From: Monocercomonoides exilis
Taxonomy: Eukaryota > Preaxostyla > Oxymonadida > Polymastigidae
Assembly (NCBI GenBank): GCA_001643675.2
Contig: LSRY02000022.1
Location: 754,001-818,000, forward strand
Length of the DNA stretch: 64,000 bases
Direction of reading: 5' to 3'
The first letter of the stretch is position 1; each line of letters opens with the position of its first letter. Of this stretch, positions 24,450-34,801 are shown piece after piece. A model generated the notes under the pieces. That model was given only the letters and a program-made list of their open reading frames with translations. It was not told the origin of the DNA and searched no databases. The translations under genes were made by a program, and so were the position numbers.

Positions 24450-25481
24450 CTCAAAATGAGACTGCCACCTTACTTCTTCCGTTTGTGTAATGTGCCGTTG
24501 CCGTGAACTAACAGCGAGACTCTACTCGTCTCAATGAAATAAAACGCAAAAATTATAAATAAATTAATTAGTAAAGGGTTAATTTTTATTTCTTTTTTCT
24601 TTGGGCATTATGACTATAAAAGTCAATGCATTTAAATGGAGTGTTGCTCAGTTATAATAAAACTCAATAAACAGGAAATTTTATGTTTTTCAAAAACAAT
24701 TTATTATAATTGACATAATTTTGAATTATTAGATAAATTGTGAAATAAAAAAATATTTCAAAATGTTTTATTTATTTCAAGATTCCCCAGTAATTTTAAA
24801 TAAAAGGCAGTGTTTTTAAGAAAAACCAGTTTTTTTCAATTGTGACCTGAAAGTCTTGCATTTATCAAAAAAACATTTTTTACATGTCGAAGCCAAAAAT
24901 GCATCAACATTAAATATTATGTTATGTTTTTCATAAATAAAGCTTTTTTTTTGTGAGTTTTTTTAATTATTTTTATCATTTTCCTTCGAATGTGAAAATG
25001 AATCGTTTTCTAATAATAATGAATTTTAGCATGAAGATAAACGTTCAGCGAACATTTGCATCCATTTATATCAGAGTTTTGACTCATACCTGTTGAATTT
25101 CACTTTTTTGGCATTTTGAACTTTCTGTATTTTAGTGAAACAATGTAATAATCAAAAACAATTGGTTCACACTTAATCAACAAACAATATTTAACAATAT
25201 TATAGAAATATTTTTCTGTTTTTGAAATTTTCACATTGATTAATACTCACTTACGCAAATGATCAAATCATTTTCAAGGTTTCTCGACACATATGGATTG
25301 AAAACAAAAATGCAATTAAAACCGGTTTAAGAGCATTTATTTTTGTCAATTTTAATTATTTTCTACCTATTTTATTTTCTTTTTAAAAAGCTTTCTTGCA
25401 TAAAGTTTGAATAACTTTTTATCAGCACTTTCTGATTGACATCCATTGCTAAAATGCTGGAAAGAAACGACACAAATTAGA
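24450..25481. other. AT-rich intergenic DNA, left arm
   Basis: A short palindrome GAGACTCTACTCGTCTC sits at about 24520-24536, next to the upstream end of the 137-codon ORF. No gene, RNA or element is recognised in the remainder. Confidence 0.4.
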
Positions 25482-25923
25482 TCACGAGAATGCAGTTGCT
25501 GTTGTGTATGATTTCTTGATGTTCGGATATTTTTTATTATTTTGAATAGATTTATTTTTCTGGTTTGTTAGATTGAAATGAAGAGAAAAGAAGTAGATAA
25601 TATTTGAAAAGAATTCAATGAACGATGAAATGAATAAAGAAGAATAGAAATCTATTATAGGATGAAATGTTCGATGTCCTTCATGAAATGAAAAGAAATA
25701 AGAAAAAGAAGGGAGAGCAAGTGAGTGATCCATGTCAATGCAATGTTTCTCTTAGTCGCAACTCTGCGCTGGATTCACTTGAATTACGTGTTTTGTACCA
25801 TCTGTTTAATGTTTTGAACAAAATGGAAAGCAAAGAAGAAAGAAAATTGAAATTATCTTGATGGAATTGAAAAATATTAGAAATACAGTGTGACAATTTT
25901 TCTTTCATTTTTGACATTTTCAA
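25482..25923 (-). other. Two short adjacent coding-like frames, unassigned, left arm
   Basis: Frames 25923-25735 (62 codons) and 25733-25482 (83 codons). The first, ending NSSESSAELRLRETLH, has protein-like composition; the second is Phe/Ser-rich. They may be exons of one gene with the Ser-rich frame at 26033-26467, but no splice pattern could be settled. Both are unchanged in the right arm. Confidence 0.2.
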
Positions 25924-26032
25924 ATATCATTCTCATTTTTTGATAAGGGATTTGAAAAAGATCAAACCCAGATAACATCAAAGAGATTTTCAAGAATAAT
26001 CAGGTACATTTCATCCTCACTCATCTTGCCTA

Positions 26033-26467
26033 TCAATTGGCTTGGGTATTTTTATTTAGTTGATTTTTTGAAAAAAGGAGTTTGGAAGATGTCAACGTGA
26101 ATGAGTAGAGTTTTGAAAGAGAAGCAAAAAGAGAACTGGAATATCTGATGAAATGTGTGTATCGGAAGAGAGAAATAAAAAAGAGAGAAAAGCAAAAGTA
26201 TTGCTTGTGTTGGAAGATTGCTCCATCAATTTTTGATTTATTTCGATGTTGTTGATTGTGAAATGAAGCATTTACTGGGCTTATTGGAGATATTTCTCGT
26301 TTGAATCGAGCAAGGAAAGATAATTGTTGAGAAACATGTGATGAATGCATTGAAACATTAGGTATATCATTTCATCGCTCAGATGCGCAGATTGAGGATT
26401 CGCTGAAAAGTGGAGCAATTGATGCTAATTTGGAGGAAGTATTTGAATCCAGTGAGAGAGACATCAT
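26033..26467 (-). pseudogene. Ser-rich hypothetical frame interrupted by TGA, left arm
   Basis: Mirror of 42856-43290: an ATG-led frame with one in-phase TGA after ICASER. The portion following it (FKREISPISPVNASF) is protein-like. Function unknown. Confidence 0.3.
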
Positions 26468-27577
26468 GATTGATGGTAACTCCCTTTCAAAGAAATATGA
26501 GAAAGATTGAAAGAAAAGACGGAAAATGAATAGAAGGAAGTGAAGCTGAAAGAGATACGATGAAATCTATATGAAGAGATAGAAGTAGAACTTTTCGAAG
26601 ATTTCATATATGGATTGTGTTATGTTTAGATAAGAGGAAAATGAAATTAATATTTTTTTCAAAAATCATTGAGAATATGGGCGATTATTTTTGAAATCAT
26701 ATTTTTTCATTCTAAAATTTCAGTTCGAAAATTTCACTTGAATATCAACAAAAGAACACTGAAAAAGGAAAAAACTTATAAAAGAAATCATCATCTTTAT
26801 TTGAGAAAAAACACAAATTATTAACACAATCGTCATGAATTGTGCATTTGTTAACAAATTTATTTCCAAAAATCAACTATTTTGGAAAATAATCACCCCG
26901 AAAAAAGTTATGTTTTCAAAAATAACCACCCATATTTATTTGTTTTTTGCTTTTCAGATTTTATTGATATTTCATGCTTTTGTATTTTTGCTTTTCTCAT
27001 CCTTGAACAAAGCATTTGTTTATCTAAATTGTGAAGCGATCAATTTTTCTTTTATAATCAACGTAAAAAAAGGAAGAATCTAATTTGAAAAATACAAGTT
27101 TGTAATTGCTCTTGACTCAAATAATACACTTTTTTCTTCAATGTTGATTAATGAAAAGAAAAATTCGTTCATTTTGAACTTTTGAAAATAAGAAAAAATA
27201 CAACCATATATCAAGTTGAAAAAAATATTGCTCATAGAAGTTAATTTCTTTCTCCATCAAATCATCACAAAGAATTATAATTTTTGAAAAGTATAGTGGC
27301 ATTTTTTCCACATTGTTTTTGTATTCTTATCCAGATTTTAATTGCTGAATTCCTATGTAACATTTGAACTCGCGTTTATCGAATTTAATTTTCATGAAAT
27401 TCAAAAATCAACTGCTCGCTTGCAGGTTGTTTGCATTTTTTAATTCTGTTTAATTGTTATTGCAGCTTCCATTGTTCAACTTGCTGTCAATTTTTATCAT
27501 GTCCTTCGCAGTTAAAGCACTTTTCTTCTGTTAGTGGTAATATTGCCGTCGGGAAAGATCTTGCTAATTAGCTTCAA
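26468..27577. other. AT-rich DNA without supported genes, left arm
   Basis: An 82-codon Phe/Ile-rich frame at 26835-27083 (plus) is the longest and probably spurious; a one-base run-length difference changes its end in the right arm, which argues against constraint. Confidence 0.4.
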
Positions 27578-28431
27578 TTAAACTTCGTATGTGTCATTCT
27601 TTGATGATCTGACTTCACACTGAACAGCACTTCTGCCGAAGAAGAAAATGATGAAGAAAATGCCACTGTTCCAATCAAACTTCTCTCTTTGTTTGTAACA
27701 ATAACAGAATTTTTTTTGTCCCAGTCGCAATAGTTGTTGTCGCACATACATGATTTCCATCCATCAATGTGGTTGTCAAGTTAATCTGTATCTCGCTCAT
27801 CTCAAAGGCTTTCGTCACTATTTTGCACGGATATGTTGTATTTGCCCCACAAAGCGGAAATGTATCATTTCCACTTCCTGAAATATAAATCGTCTTGTCT
27901 TTCAACCAATCCTTTTTAGATGTTTGATCAAACATCCAAGCACTGCATTTGCATAACTGAAGGATTAGAACATTCTCCTTTCATTTGCATTCGTATTGAA
28001 AAATTCATTGAACAAATTGATTGAAGACTCAAAAAGTTTATAGCTATCATTATGCAGCACTTCGTGAACATCTGGATTTATTGTTGTTCTGCATTTTAAT
28101 TCGTAAAAGAACTTAAAATAACATTATAATCCATTGTTTGGAGCTTTTGCTTGAACTTGATAAAATAAAAGACTTTATCCTTCTATCAATGTTGAGCAAA
28201 AAATAAATTGAAAATTCTTCATTTTGAATTTTGTGGGAACGCATTCAACATATGTCTCTTCCACAGAATCTGTAAGCAAGAAATAACTGACTGAGCATTC
28301 AAACGCGCATGCTCATTATATTCATCAATTATCTGTTTGTTGAATCTCGATGTTTTAATCTGAACTTTCTCGGAAATATATCCATTTTTTGATAAAATGC
28401 TTTGAATGTTGACTTTAATACAATCAGGTGC
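27578..28431 (-). pseudogene. Decayed surface-type (beta-helix-like) protein gene fragment, left arm
   Basis: Mirror of 40890-41743. The segment TIYISGSGNDTFPLCG followed by TTYPCKIVTKAF resembles the start of parallel beta-helix/polymorphic surface proteins of protists. The frame is lost at an A8 run. An upstream 70-codon open tract (28431-28219) lacks a start and may belong to the same gene. Confidence 0.4.
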
Positions 28432-29175
28432 ATCTTATCTTCGAATAATTTTCTGTTTTCTTTTCCTTTTCTCGCTTCACAATCACATCTTCTTTCGACA
28501 AATTAAATTCTTCAAATTTTGCATGTCATAATCATCTATTCAAATTTTCGAAAACGACATGATATGAAATTTCAGAATTTAATGTCAGAACTTCTTATCT
28601 GTCGTCATTTTGTTCAGAATTGAAAAAAAAATTTTTTGATAAGATACCATAACTATCTGATCAAAGATAAAAACAACATTTTTCTATAATTTCAATGTGT
28701 AATTGTCTAATTATTGTTTTTTCTTAATATTCATTTTTTTTAATAAAAAGAAAACAATTTTTGAGAGAAAATTATTGGAAAATCTTGAGAATTCACAAAA
28801 AACTGTATTTTTATTGAAATTGCTGATTCAATTTTTACCAACAAATGATATTATTATCAAACAATCGTTATAAAAATAAATGCCTATGAATAATTTGATT
28901 TTTTAATTTCTAAATTACATTTAAAAACTCAATTTCGTCAAGACTCAAAAAAATGAATTTTTTAAAAATCTTTCCATTAAAAATGAAAAAATGCAATTCA
29001 GAACATGGTTGCAACCATTTTTCTATCAAAAATATTTCTATACAAGCTGAAACTTGAAATAACACAAACAATTTGAAATGATCAATTTATTTCTCATTTT
29101 ATCTATTATCTCATTTCCAAAAAGTTTGCGAAAAATATAAAAAGAAAAATAAATTTTCAAAAAAATCTCGAAAAA
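28432..29175. other. AT-rich DNA upstream of the Harbinger-like transposase, left arm
   Basis: No gene recognised. The left terminal inverted repeat of the transposon should lie here, but no convincing partner was found downstream. The motif AAAAAGATTGAATCATTC (29180 area) recurs in direct orientation as AAAAAGATTGAGCCATTC near 31679. Confidence 0.35.
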
Positions 29176-30331
29176 TTGAAAAAGATTGAATCATTCACAA
29201 TAGAAAAAATGTTGGTATTCAATCAAAAAATTTTCATTTTAATATATGGAACTGATCAGTTCATTCTTTTTGATATATTTTTTATCATGGAACAATCAAC
29301 ATTGCAAAACATTCTTTGTAATGTCGAAAAAAGAATTGCACTTCCCACGCATGTTGAAACTGTTTCCACATCAGTGAAAAAATTATTGATTGAAATATCA
29401 TTAGAATTTATTAAGGATCCTTTAAATGGATTTTTTCGTCTTACTGGATTTTCAAAAAATGAATTTGATATTCTTCTTTAACTTCTCGATCAAGAAATTA
29501 CTCCGCATCGAGGTAGAAAAAAATATATCAACACTTTCGAAGACCAACTTTTTATTTTATTGAATTTTCTTCATCTCGGATCGACTAAAATGACAAGTAA
29601 TATTACAAAACCATATTACAATTTTCATTCCGCAGTGATCCATTTATTACATGACATTTGTTGCTCGGTAAAACAACCACTTTTGGACTTGCTGTTATCT
29701 TTTAGAAATGATCTTGTGAGAGAAATTCAGGATGTGGGATTAATTGTCGATTGTACTATTCTACCAATAAACCGACCAAGTGGAAAAATAGAAGACGGAA
29801 TGAAGTTTTTCAGTGGAAAGCACCATACATATTGTGTTAAAGTGGAAGAAGGAGTCAATCCCAAACTTGGAATTGCCAGCACTATGCGATATTTTTCCTG
29901 GAAGCACACACGATTATGTTGTGTTTCAACATCATTATCCAATGTTTGAAAACAAATTAGGAAAAGCAAAACTGTTGGCAGACTCAGCTTTCATTGGAGC
30001 AAAAACATGGCTAGGTGCACACATTACGAAGCCGTGTGGAACGCCGGAGTTATCTAAGCACAGGGTGATCATTGAGCATTTTTTCGGAAGGTTAAAGACG
30101 GTCTTTGCTGTATTTCGACAGCATTTGCCATTAAGCATCGAAGTAGTTGGAGATTTTTTTATTGTTGCTGTTTGTTTAACAAATTTTCATATTTTACAGA
30201 ATCCTTTAACAGCCTCAGATTTAGAAGCCAATTATATTTTTTTGCTGAATTACAAATGGAATATGCAAGAAAGCAGAAAGCAAAGAAAGAAGCAAATCAG
30301 AAGTATTTGGAGAAACAAAGAAATAGATTGA
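29176..30331 (+). pseudogene. PIF/Harbinger-type DDE transposase (DDE_Tnp_4-like), broken, left arm
   Basis: It would catalyse cut-and-paste transposition. An N-terminal helical region (GFFRLTGFSKNEFDILL) precedes an RNase H-like catalytic core: DCTILPINRP with Asp at 29749-29751, FSGKHHTYCVKVE, a FPGSTHDYVVF block, LLADSAFIGA with Asp at 29981-29983, and EHFFGRLK with Glu at 30074-30076. The triad and the HxxRVIIEH-type block fit the DDE_Tnp_4 family of Harbinger and ISL2EU elements. The frame has an in-phase TAA at about 29479-29481 and a shift near 29860-29900. Both defects are present in the right-arm copy, so the gene died before duplication. No terminal repeats were identified. Downstream is a same-strand Ser-rich ORF. 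Confidence 0.8.
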
Positions 30332-30552
30332 ATTCATCATCACCTACAACATCATGTTCTTCATTATTTCTTAATGACGATTTAGGCTTGTTTTTATTTT
30401 TTGACCCATATTGATGTTTTATTCTTTGAAAAAACAACATTTTCATCAACAATATACCATTATTAATTAATTTTAGAAGTCTTAATGGAAAGCTGTAACC
30501 CATACTCAAGTGCAACGATAAGTGAAAAAGATCATGAAAAGAAAAAAAAAAG

Positions 30553-31032
30553 ATGAAGGTTTGTGAACGAGAAGAAAGAAATAGAGAAGAAAATGAAGAT
30601 CAAAGAAAAATTGAAAATGAAGTCAACGATCATGAAACCATAGACTACACATCTTCATGGCATCTTCCCTCCCAATGGAAATCTGCGTGTCTTCATAGAG
30701 TTTCATCATCAACTGATTTTCCAATTACATTTTGCTCATCACAATCTTCCTCGACACAACCTTCTTCAACTCAATTAGCAGCAACACAATCTTCTTCAAC
30801 TCAATTGTCTTCAACTTCACAATTGCATTCAAATTTGGTGTCTTCATCAATACCCTCGCAACTTCCTTCTCTGCCTCTACAAAACTTGTATTTTCCTTCA
30901 AATCTCACTCTTCCTTCTTCTTTTTGCATATTTCCCACTCGAAACAGCAGCTTTCAATCATCTTTGAATTTCACAGCTTCTTCAGGTTCAATTTCCACTC
31001 GAAGCAAAACTTCTTCATCTGAAAATTATTAA
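30553..31032 (+). CDS. Ser/Gln-rich ORF downstream of the transposase, left arm
   Basis: 159 codons: a charged N-terminus (CEREERNREENEDQRKIENE) followed by a Ser/Thr/Gln-rich region with SSTQ-type repeats. Harbinger elements usually carry a second, DNA-binding (Myb/SANT-like) protein; position and strand fit such a partner, but no Myb motif (spaced Trp) is visible, so the role is open. The start is uncertain: in the right arm a one-base shorter A-run joins it to an upstream ATG (169 codons). Confidence 0.4.
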   Translation: MKVCEREERNREENEDQRKIENEVNDHETIDYTSSWHLPSQWKSACLHRVSSSTDFPITFCSSQSSSTQPSSTQLAATQSSSTQLSSTSQLHSNLVSSSIPSQLPSLPLQNLYFPSNLTLPSSFCIFPTRNSSFQSSLNFTASSGSISTRSKTSSSENY

Positions 31033-31873
31033 ACTTCTATTTGAAATATGAAATCAGAAAGAAGCAAATTATTTTGATATTTTTGAATCGCAGATTTAGA
31101 TTTAAAGGGAGTTTTATTACTATTATTTATTCTTTTTGTTTTTGATACTATTATTTCCAAGTTGTTCATTATATGTTATTTGTTTTGCACATCACTCACA
31201 AATAAAACAAAAGCTGTTGCTAAAATTCTTTAAACATTCTTTTTTTTCATTTATCTTTCTATTTTGTGTGATTGAGATGAAAAACATTTCTAATTAACAA
31301 AACTTTGACAATATAAAAAGGATTTTTTAAATTATGTTAAAAATAAGACAAAAAAAGTTATTTAGTGAAATTTGATATGAGAGGTTAATAAAAAAAGAAA
31401 AATAGATCAGATTCATGTCAATGAAATTTTTTAATATTCCATCCTTACCTTGCTTTTGAACAAATTTAAAAAGTTTCAAGAATCGAATCAAACATACAGA
31501 AACAATAAAATACTAAAAGAAACATTTTAATACTGAACAAACAAACCTTCTATTTCATATTTTTTTATAGTTTTATTTTGTTTGTAATCATTAATTCTTC
31601 AATTAAAAAAACAGCGATCACCAAAGCTTTGATCATAAAAATGCATTTAATGGCAGAAAAAAGAAAAGTTTATTTCAAAAAAGATTGAGCCATTCGCGAT
31701 AAGAAAAAAACATTCACATAAGAATAAACAATTCGCAAAAGAAAAACACATTCGAATATAGGTCTAATCTGTAATAATTTAGAAATACATATTTTCTGCC
31801 AATGGTAATTTTTCGATGTTGGTGTAAACGTGTGTTACAGATAAAAAAAATATAAATAATAAAAAATAAAAAT
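31033..31873. other. AT-rich DNA, left arm
   Basis: No gene. It contains AATTAGACC-type and CATTCGC/CATTCAC repeats (31690-31760) that may be remnants of transposon ends. Confidence 0.35.
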
Positions 31874-32364
31874 CTGTCACTTCCGTCAGTAATTGAAAAT
31901 CCACGTCTGTGTTAGTTTTTTAAATAAATATTAATTTTTACTGATTTTGGGGGATTTCGTTATATAAATCAATTTTCATTCATATGGGGCAAAATATTTA
32001 ACTTCAGGCATTTTCATTGAAAAATTTTGCATTTTTGATTTAAATTTTGTGAATAGAAATTATCAACAAAATGGGATCATTTTAATTCAAATGGATGAGG
32101 TTACAAAACATAATGTTGCAATGTCAATTGCGTTAGTATTCGGATCAGAAAATCCAATTTACTCGAAAATCTGAGTTCGTTTTGTGAAGTTCTGAGTGAA
32201 ATAAAAATTTAATGCTTCGTGCAAAAAAAGCTTTAAATCTTGTATTTTCCCCCATATATTCATTTTTTTTTATTCTTCAAACTTCACTTCATTTCATAAA
32301 TGAAATTAAAATTTCTTCCCTTCCGGATACTGCTACCATTGACAGTCACTGACTTCACTGATGG
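31874..32364. mobile_element. Foldback element related to the nested right-arm MITE, left-arm copy
   Basis: Two inverted halves: CATATGGGGCAAAATATTTA near 31982 and, on the opposite strand, ATGGGGGAAAATACAAG near 32250. These match the internal CATTTGGGGGAAAATATG and its inverted partner in the element at 62510-63080, including the adjoining CTTCARGC and the further ACAAAACAT segment. The outer ends (CTGTCACTTCCGTCAGTA versus CCATCAGTGAAGTCAGTG) are only loosely matched and I cannot fix a target duplication, so the boundaries are approximate. Confidence 0.5.
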
Positions 32365-32615
32365 TCCGATGATCAAAAAATTCCAAGTTTGACTTTTTTT
32401 CAATATCCTTTTTAAAAAACGTATTTTTATTCTTCGCTTATATTAATTAATATTAAATAGAGATATAGTATATCAGTTATAGATCCATCTTGATTAAGAT
32501 CAATCAATATTATCTATTTATGTATGTCTGATGGTAGTTGTCATTTTGTATAATAAGTTAGAATAAGCAGTGTGGAGAGATAGATGATCGATACTTATTG
32601 CTAATAGAATTATCG

Positions 32616-32729
32616 ATGACTATGAAGGCAGTGTTGTTCGATAAAGATGGGGTAATTGATTGGTGTATTCGATATGTATCTATAGCTGATATATCATATC
32701 TCCAGGAAGGATATTTGCTAAAAGATTAA
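32616..32729 (+). CDS. 37-codon small ORF with a HAD-like motif, left arm
   Basis: ATG-led frame whose start, MKAVLFDKDGVID, resembles motif I (DxDG) of haloacid-dehalogenase hydrolases. It is far too short for a hydrolase (usually >200 residues) and has no further motifs, so it is a fragment or a coincidence. Two in-phase TAA codons follow within 13 codons, then TGA. Identical in the right arm. Confidence 0.15.
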   Translation: MTMKAVLFDKDGVIDWCIRYVSIADISYLQEGYLLKD

Positions 32730-32853
32730 CTGAAAGATTAACCGGAGTGTCGAAGATGGTGAAATTAGTGTGAAAATTAGTGTGATCGTTTGTGAAATCG
32801 CTTGTGAAATCGTCAAATATAAATAATTGATTAAGTTTTTTGTTTTATAGTAA

Positions 32854-33066
32854 ATGGGTCGGAAGAAGATATACGCAACTGTGGAAGAAGCGAAAGCGGC
32901 TCAACAAAAACAAATTAAACAGTTTCAGGAAAAACGTAAGGAAGAAACTAAGTATTACAACGAACATGTATCTGAGAAACAGAAGAAGTTGATTAAGATA
33001 TTGAGGAGAAAGCTTATTGAAAGTGATGAGTCGTTAGATGAGTTGATGGAAAATGTTAATGGTTAA
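32854..33066 (+). CDS. 70-aa basic coiled-coil protein at the inner edge of the left arm
   Basis: Starts MGRKKIYATVEEAKAAQQKQ and continues as one long, highly charged helix rich in Lys, Glu and Gln, with a (K/R)-rich centre. Composition suggests a small nucleic-acid-binding or regulatory protein; (M)GRKKIYAT-EEAK-like openings occur in small proteins of mobile replicons and large DNA viruses, but I cannot assign a family. TTTTATAG directly before TAAATG could be a 3' splice site. Its mirror at 36260-36472 differs by two residues (S59L and N67K). It sits just outside the primpol-helicase unit, pointing inward, on both sides. Confidence 0.6.
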   Translation: MGRKKIYATVEEAKAAQQKQIKQFQEKRKEETKYYNEHVSEKQKKLIKILRRKLIESDESLDELMENVNG

Positions 33067-33403
33067 GGTGAATGAGTTTATTTTTGGTTGGAAGAGTTAA
33101 TTGTTTTGCCTGGACCGGGTTGATAGTCCAGGCAATGTGAGTGATGCTGTGGCACGGATATATTATGTTAAATCTCCGTGCAGGAGAGTGGACAGGTGGA
33201 AAGGACTGGACAGGATAAATTAAATTCTCCAAAATATGTGGGCAAACGGGCAAACTGAGCAAAGTGGGCAGAATACATTTAATGTGAAAATTAACTGTTC
33301 CCCGTCAAAGTTCGACATTAACCCCCACGTCATCTTCCTCGTAAATGTTCGTTTCAAAAATAAATCTGTTTCATAAAAATTTTGATTTTTTAATTTTTAT
33401 AAA
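33067..33403. promoter_or_regulatory. Left inner flank of the primpol unit: stem-loop and short repeats, origin-like
   Basis: Holds a perfect 10-bp stem with 10-nt loop (33106-33135), two TGGACAGG copies (33189-33196 and 33207-33214) and repeated GGGCAAA units (33239-33275). The part to about 33200 is recognisably homologous, inverted, to 35960-36259 (sharing TGGTTG, CCTG...CAGG and AAATCTCCGTGC) but highly diverged. It also contains the upstream region of the primase. A replication origin or element terminus is an inference. Confidence 0.45.
33106..33135. other. Perfect stem-loop, 10-bp stem
   Basis: TTGCCTGGAC, a 10-nt loop, then GTCCAGGCAA. GC-rich in an AT-rich setting. The right flank has only a degenerate counterpart (near 36197-36220). 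Possible origin or cruciform site. Confidence 0.7.
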
Positions 33404-34801
33404 ATGACAAACCCCCAAACAGACACTGACAACGTAATCCAACAACTAATCGATTCAATTTCAACAGAACAGCAAACGCTGGGAGAACGAATGAAATATC
33501 ACATCGTTGACTTGTTCGAATACAAGAAATACTCTGACAAGAAGCAGGACCAACGACACACTGGAACAGCTGTCGATATCAGCAAATGTGAGGATCTTTA
33601 TGTTGTTGATGTTGACATTAACAAATCCCTTCAACCTGAACAAACGAAAACCATCAGAAATTCCATTCTCGACAAACTCTCACGAAATGTCGGACTTGTA
33701 CAAACAGCTCATGGTGGTCTTCACATTTCCTGTGAGCTGTGTGGTTATCCCCTCAAATGTTCTTTACAAACCAAAGTGTTCACGAGTCCAGAGTACGATA
33801 TCTTCATTTTTGCGGGCATTGGAGATCAAAAACAGAGACTTGTTGTTCAAGCTGACTTTTCATACCGAGAGATGAAAGATGGCAAGAGAATCATCACCAA
33901 ATATATTCTCCTCAACAATTACAGAGAGCTCACAGATCTTTCTCCACTCGAGAGTGTTCTTGACGTATTCGGTATTGACCTCAAAACAGAGAATACATCA
34001 GCGACAATGGCAGCTGAACTACACAATCTTCTCACACAAGATGGAATCGCTGATATGTCTTCAACTGTCGCTCTTGCTCTTGTTGATGGACTCAAAGATG
34101 TTGAAATGCACAACACAGGTTCTTTGTCACTTGATTCTGAGTTAACTCTTTTATCGTTATTTGCAGCTCTCAACTCTCTCGTCAACATTAACGGTTTCGA
34201 CAACCAATCAATAGATTTTCTTTTCAATCAAATCAAAGATACAGCTGCTCTAACAGCAAATGCAATCACTCACTACGAAGAGAAACGAAATAGATACAGA
34301 GATCACAAGTCACATCCATTTGTTCTACAAAAGATTGTCAAAAGATGGAATCCAACATATTACAACGATGTGATCATTCCACTCCTCAGAAAAGAGAATG
34401 AGCAAAAGGAAGAACCTCCACGAGAGATTACAGTTCATGAAATTGATCTCAACTCATCGTTCTCGTTTTCTGAAATCAGGGATAAAGCTTGTCGAAGTCA
34501 ATACTCCTCACTATCTGAAGTCGCTGAAGATCTCACAAAAGTTCTAAGGTTTGTCGAAGCAAGGATGGAATTCATTGTGAAAGAGTTTGACATTCACTCC
34601 TCTTGTTATTCAATAATATTCAAGATAAAATCAGCAACGTACGAACTGTTCAAAACAATAAAACTCTGGCATGATGATAAAAAGACTCTCACAGTTGAGA
34701 CAGCTTTCGAACAATACTCTCATGTTCTATCGATCGATGGGGTGAAGTTCTTCTCAGATAACCTTCGAATATTCTCTCTGTTCCATGGGTTCAAATACTA
34801 A
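33404..34801 (+). CDS. Archaeo-eukaryotic primase-polymerase (PrimPol) domain protein
   Basis: 465 codons. An AEP-superfamily primase-polymerase would start and extend DNA chains in self-replicating elements. Motif I is YVVDVDIN (acidic D69, D71), motif II TAHGGLHIS (H107) and motif III YDIFIF (D132), with the spacing seen in virophage, Polinton-like-virus and plasmid PrimPols. The C-terminal half is helical, as expected for the linker to a helicase. Its TAA stop is followed at once by ATG in the same phase (TAAATG at 34799-34804), and the following frame is the helicase normally fused to this domain. The protein is thus either ended by a stop mutation (e.g. from CAA), coupled by reinitiation, or continued by readthrough. 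It is intronless, single-copy in the window, and lies at the exact pivot of the inverted repeat. Confidence 0.8.
   Translation: MTNPQTDTDNVIQQLIDSISTEQQTLGERMKYHIVDLFEYKKYSDKKQDQRHTGTAVDISKCEDLYVVDVDINKSLQPEQTKTIRNSILDKLSRNVGLVQTAHGGLHISCELCGYPLKCSLQTKVFTSPEYDIFIFAGIGDQKQRLVVQADFSYREMKDGKRIITKYILLNNYRELTDLSPLESVLDVFGIDLKTENTSATMAAELHNLLTQDGIADMSSTVALALVDGLKDVEMHNTGSLSLDSELTLLSLFAALNSLVNINGFDNQSIDFLFNQIKDTAALTANAITHYEEKRNRYRDHKSHPFVLQKIVKRWNPTYYNDVIIPLLRKENEQKEEPPREITVHEIDLNSSFSFSEIRDKACRSQYSSLSEVAEDLTKVLRFVEARMEFIVKEFDIHSSCYSIIFKIKSATYELFKTIKLWHDDKKTLTVETAFEQYSHVLSIDGVKFFSDNLRIFSLFHGFKY

Larger units (their letters stand above)
6707..33066 (+). repeat. Left arm of a >26-kb inverted repeat (giant palindrome)
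   Basis: Every gene and most noncoding sequence here recurs in reverse orientation on 36260-64000. Paired coordinates sum to about 69303-69326 along most of the arm. The sum jumps to 70707 beyond 7366 because of a 1,400-bp insertion in the right arm. The outer limit is set by the window end: position 64000 matches 6707, so the arm probably continues to the left of 6707. The inner limit is near 33066, where identity falls abruptly. Confidence 0.95.

Noticed and set aside
24520-24536. 17-bp palindrome GAGACTCTACTCGTCTC as a regulatory operator
   Set aside because: A single short palindrome in intergenic DNA with no second site; no basis for assigning a factor.
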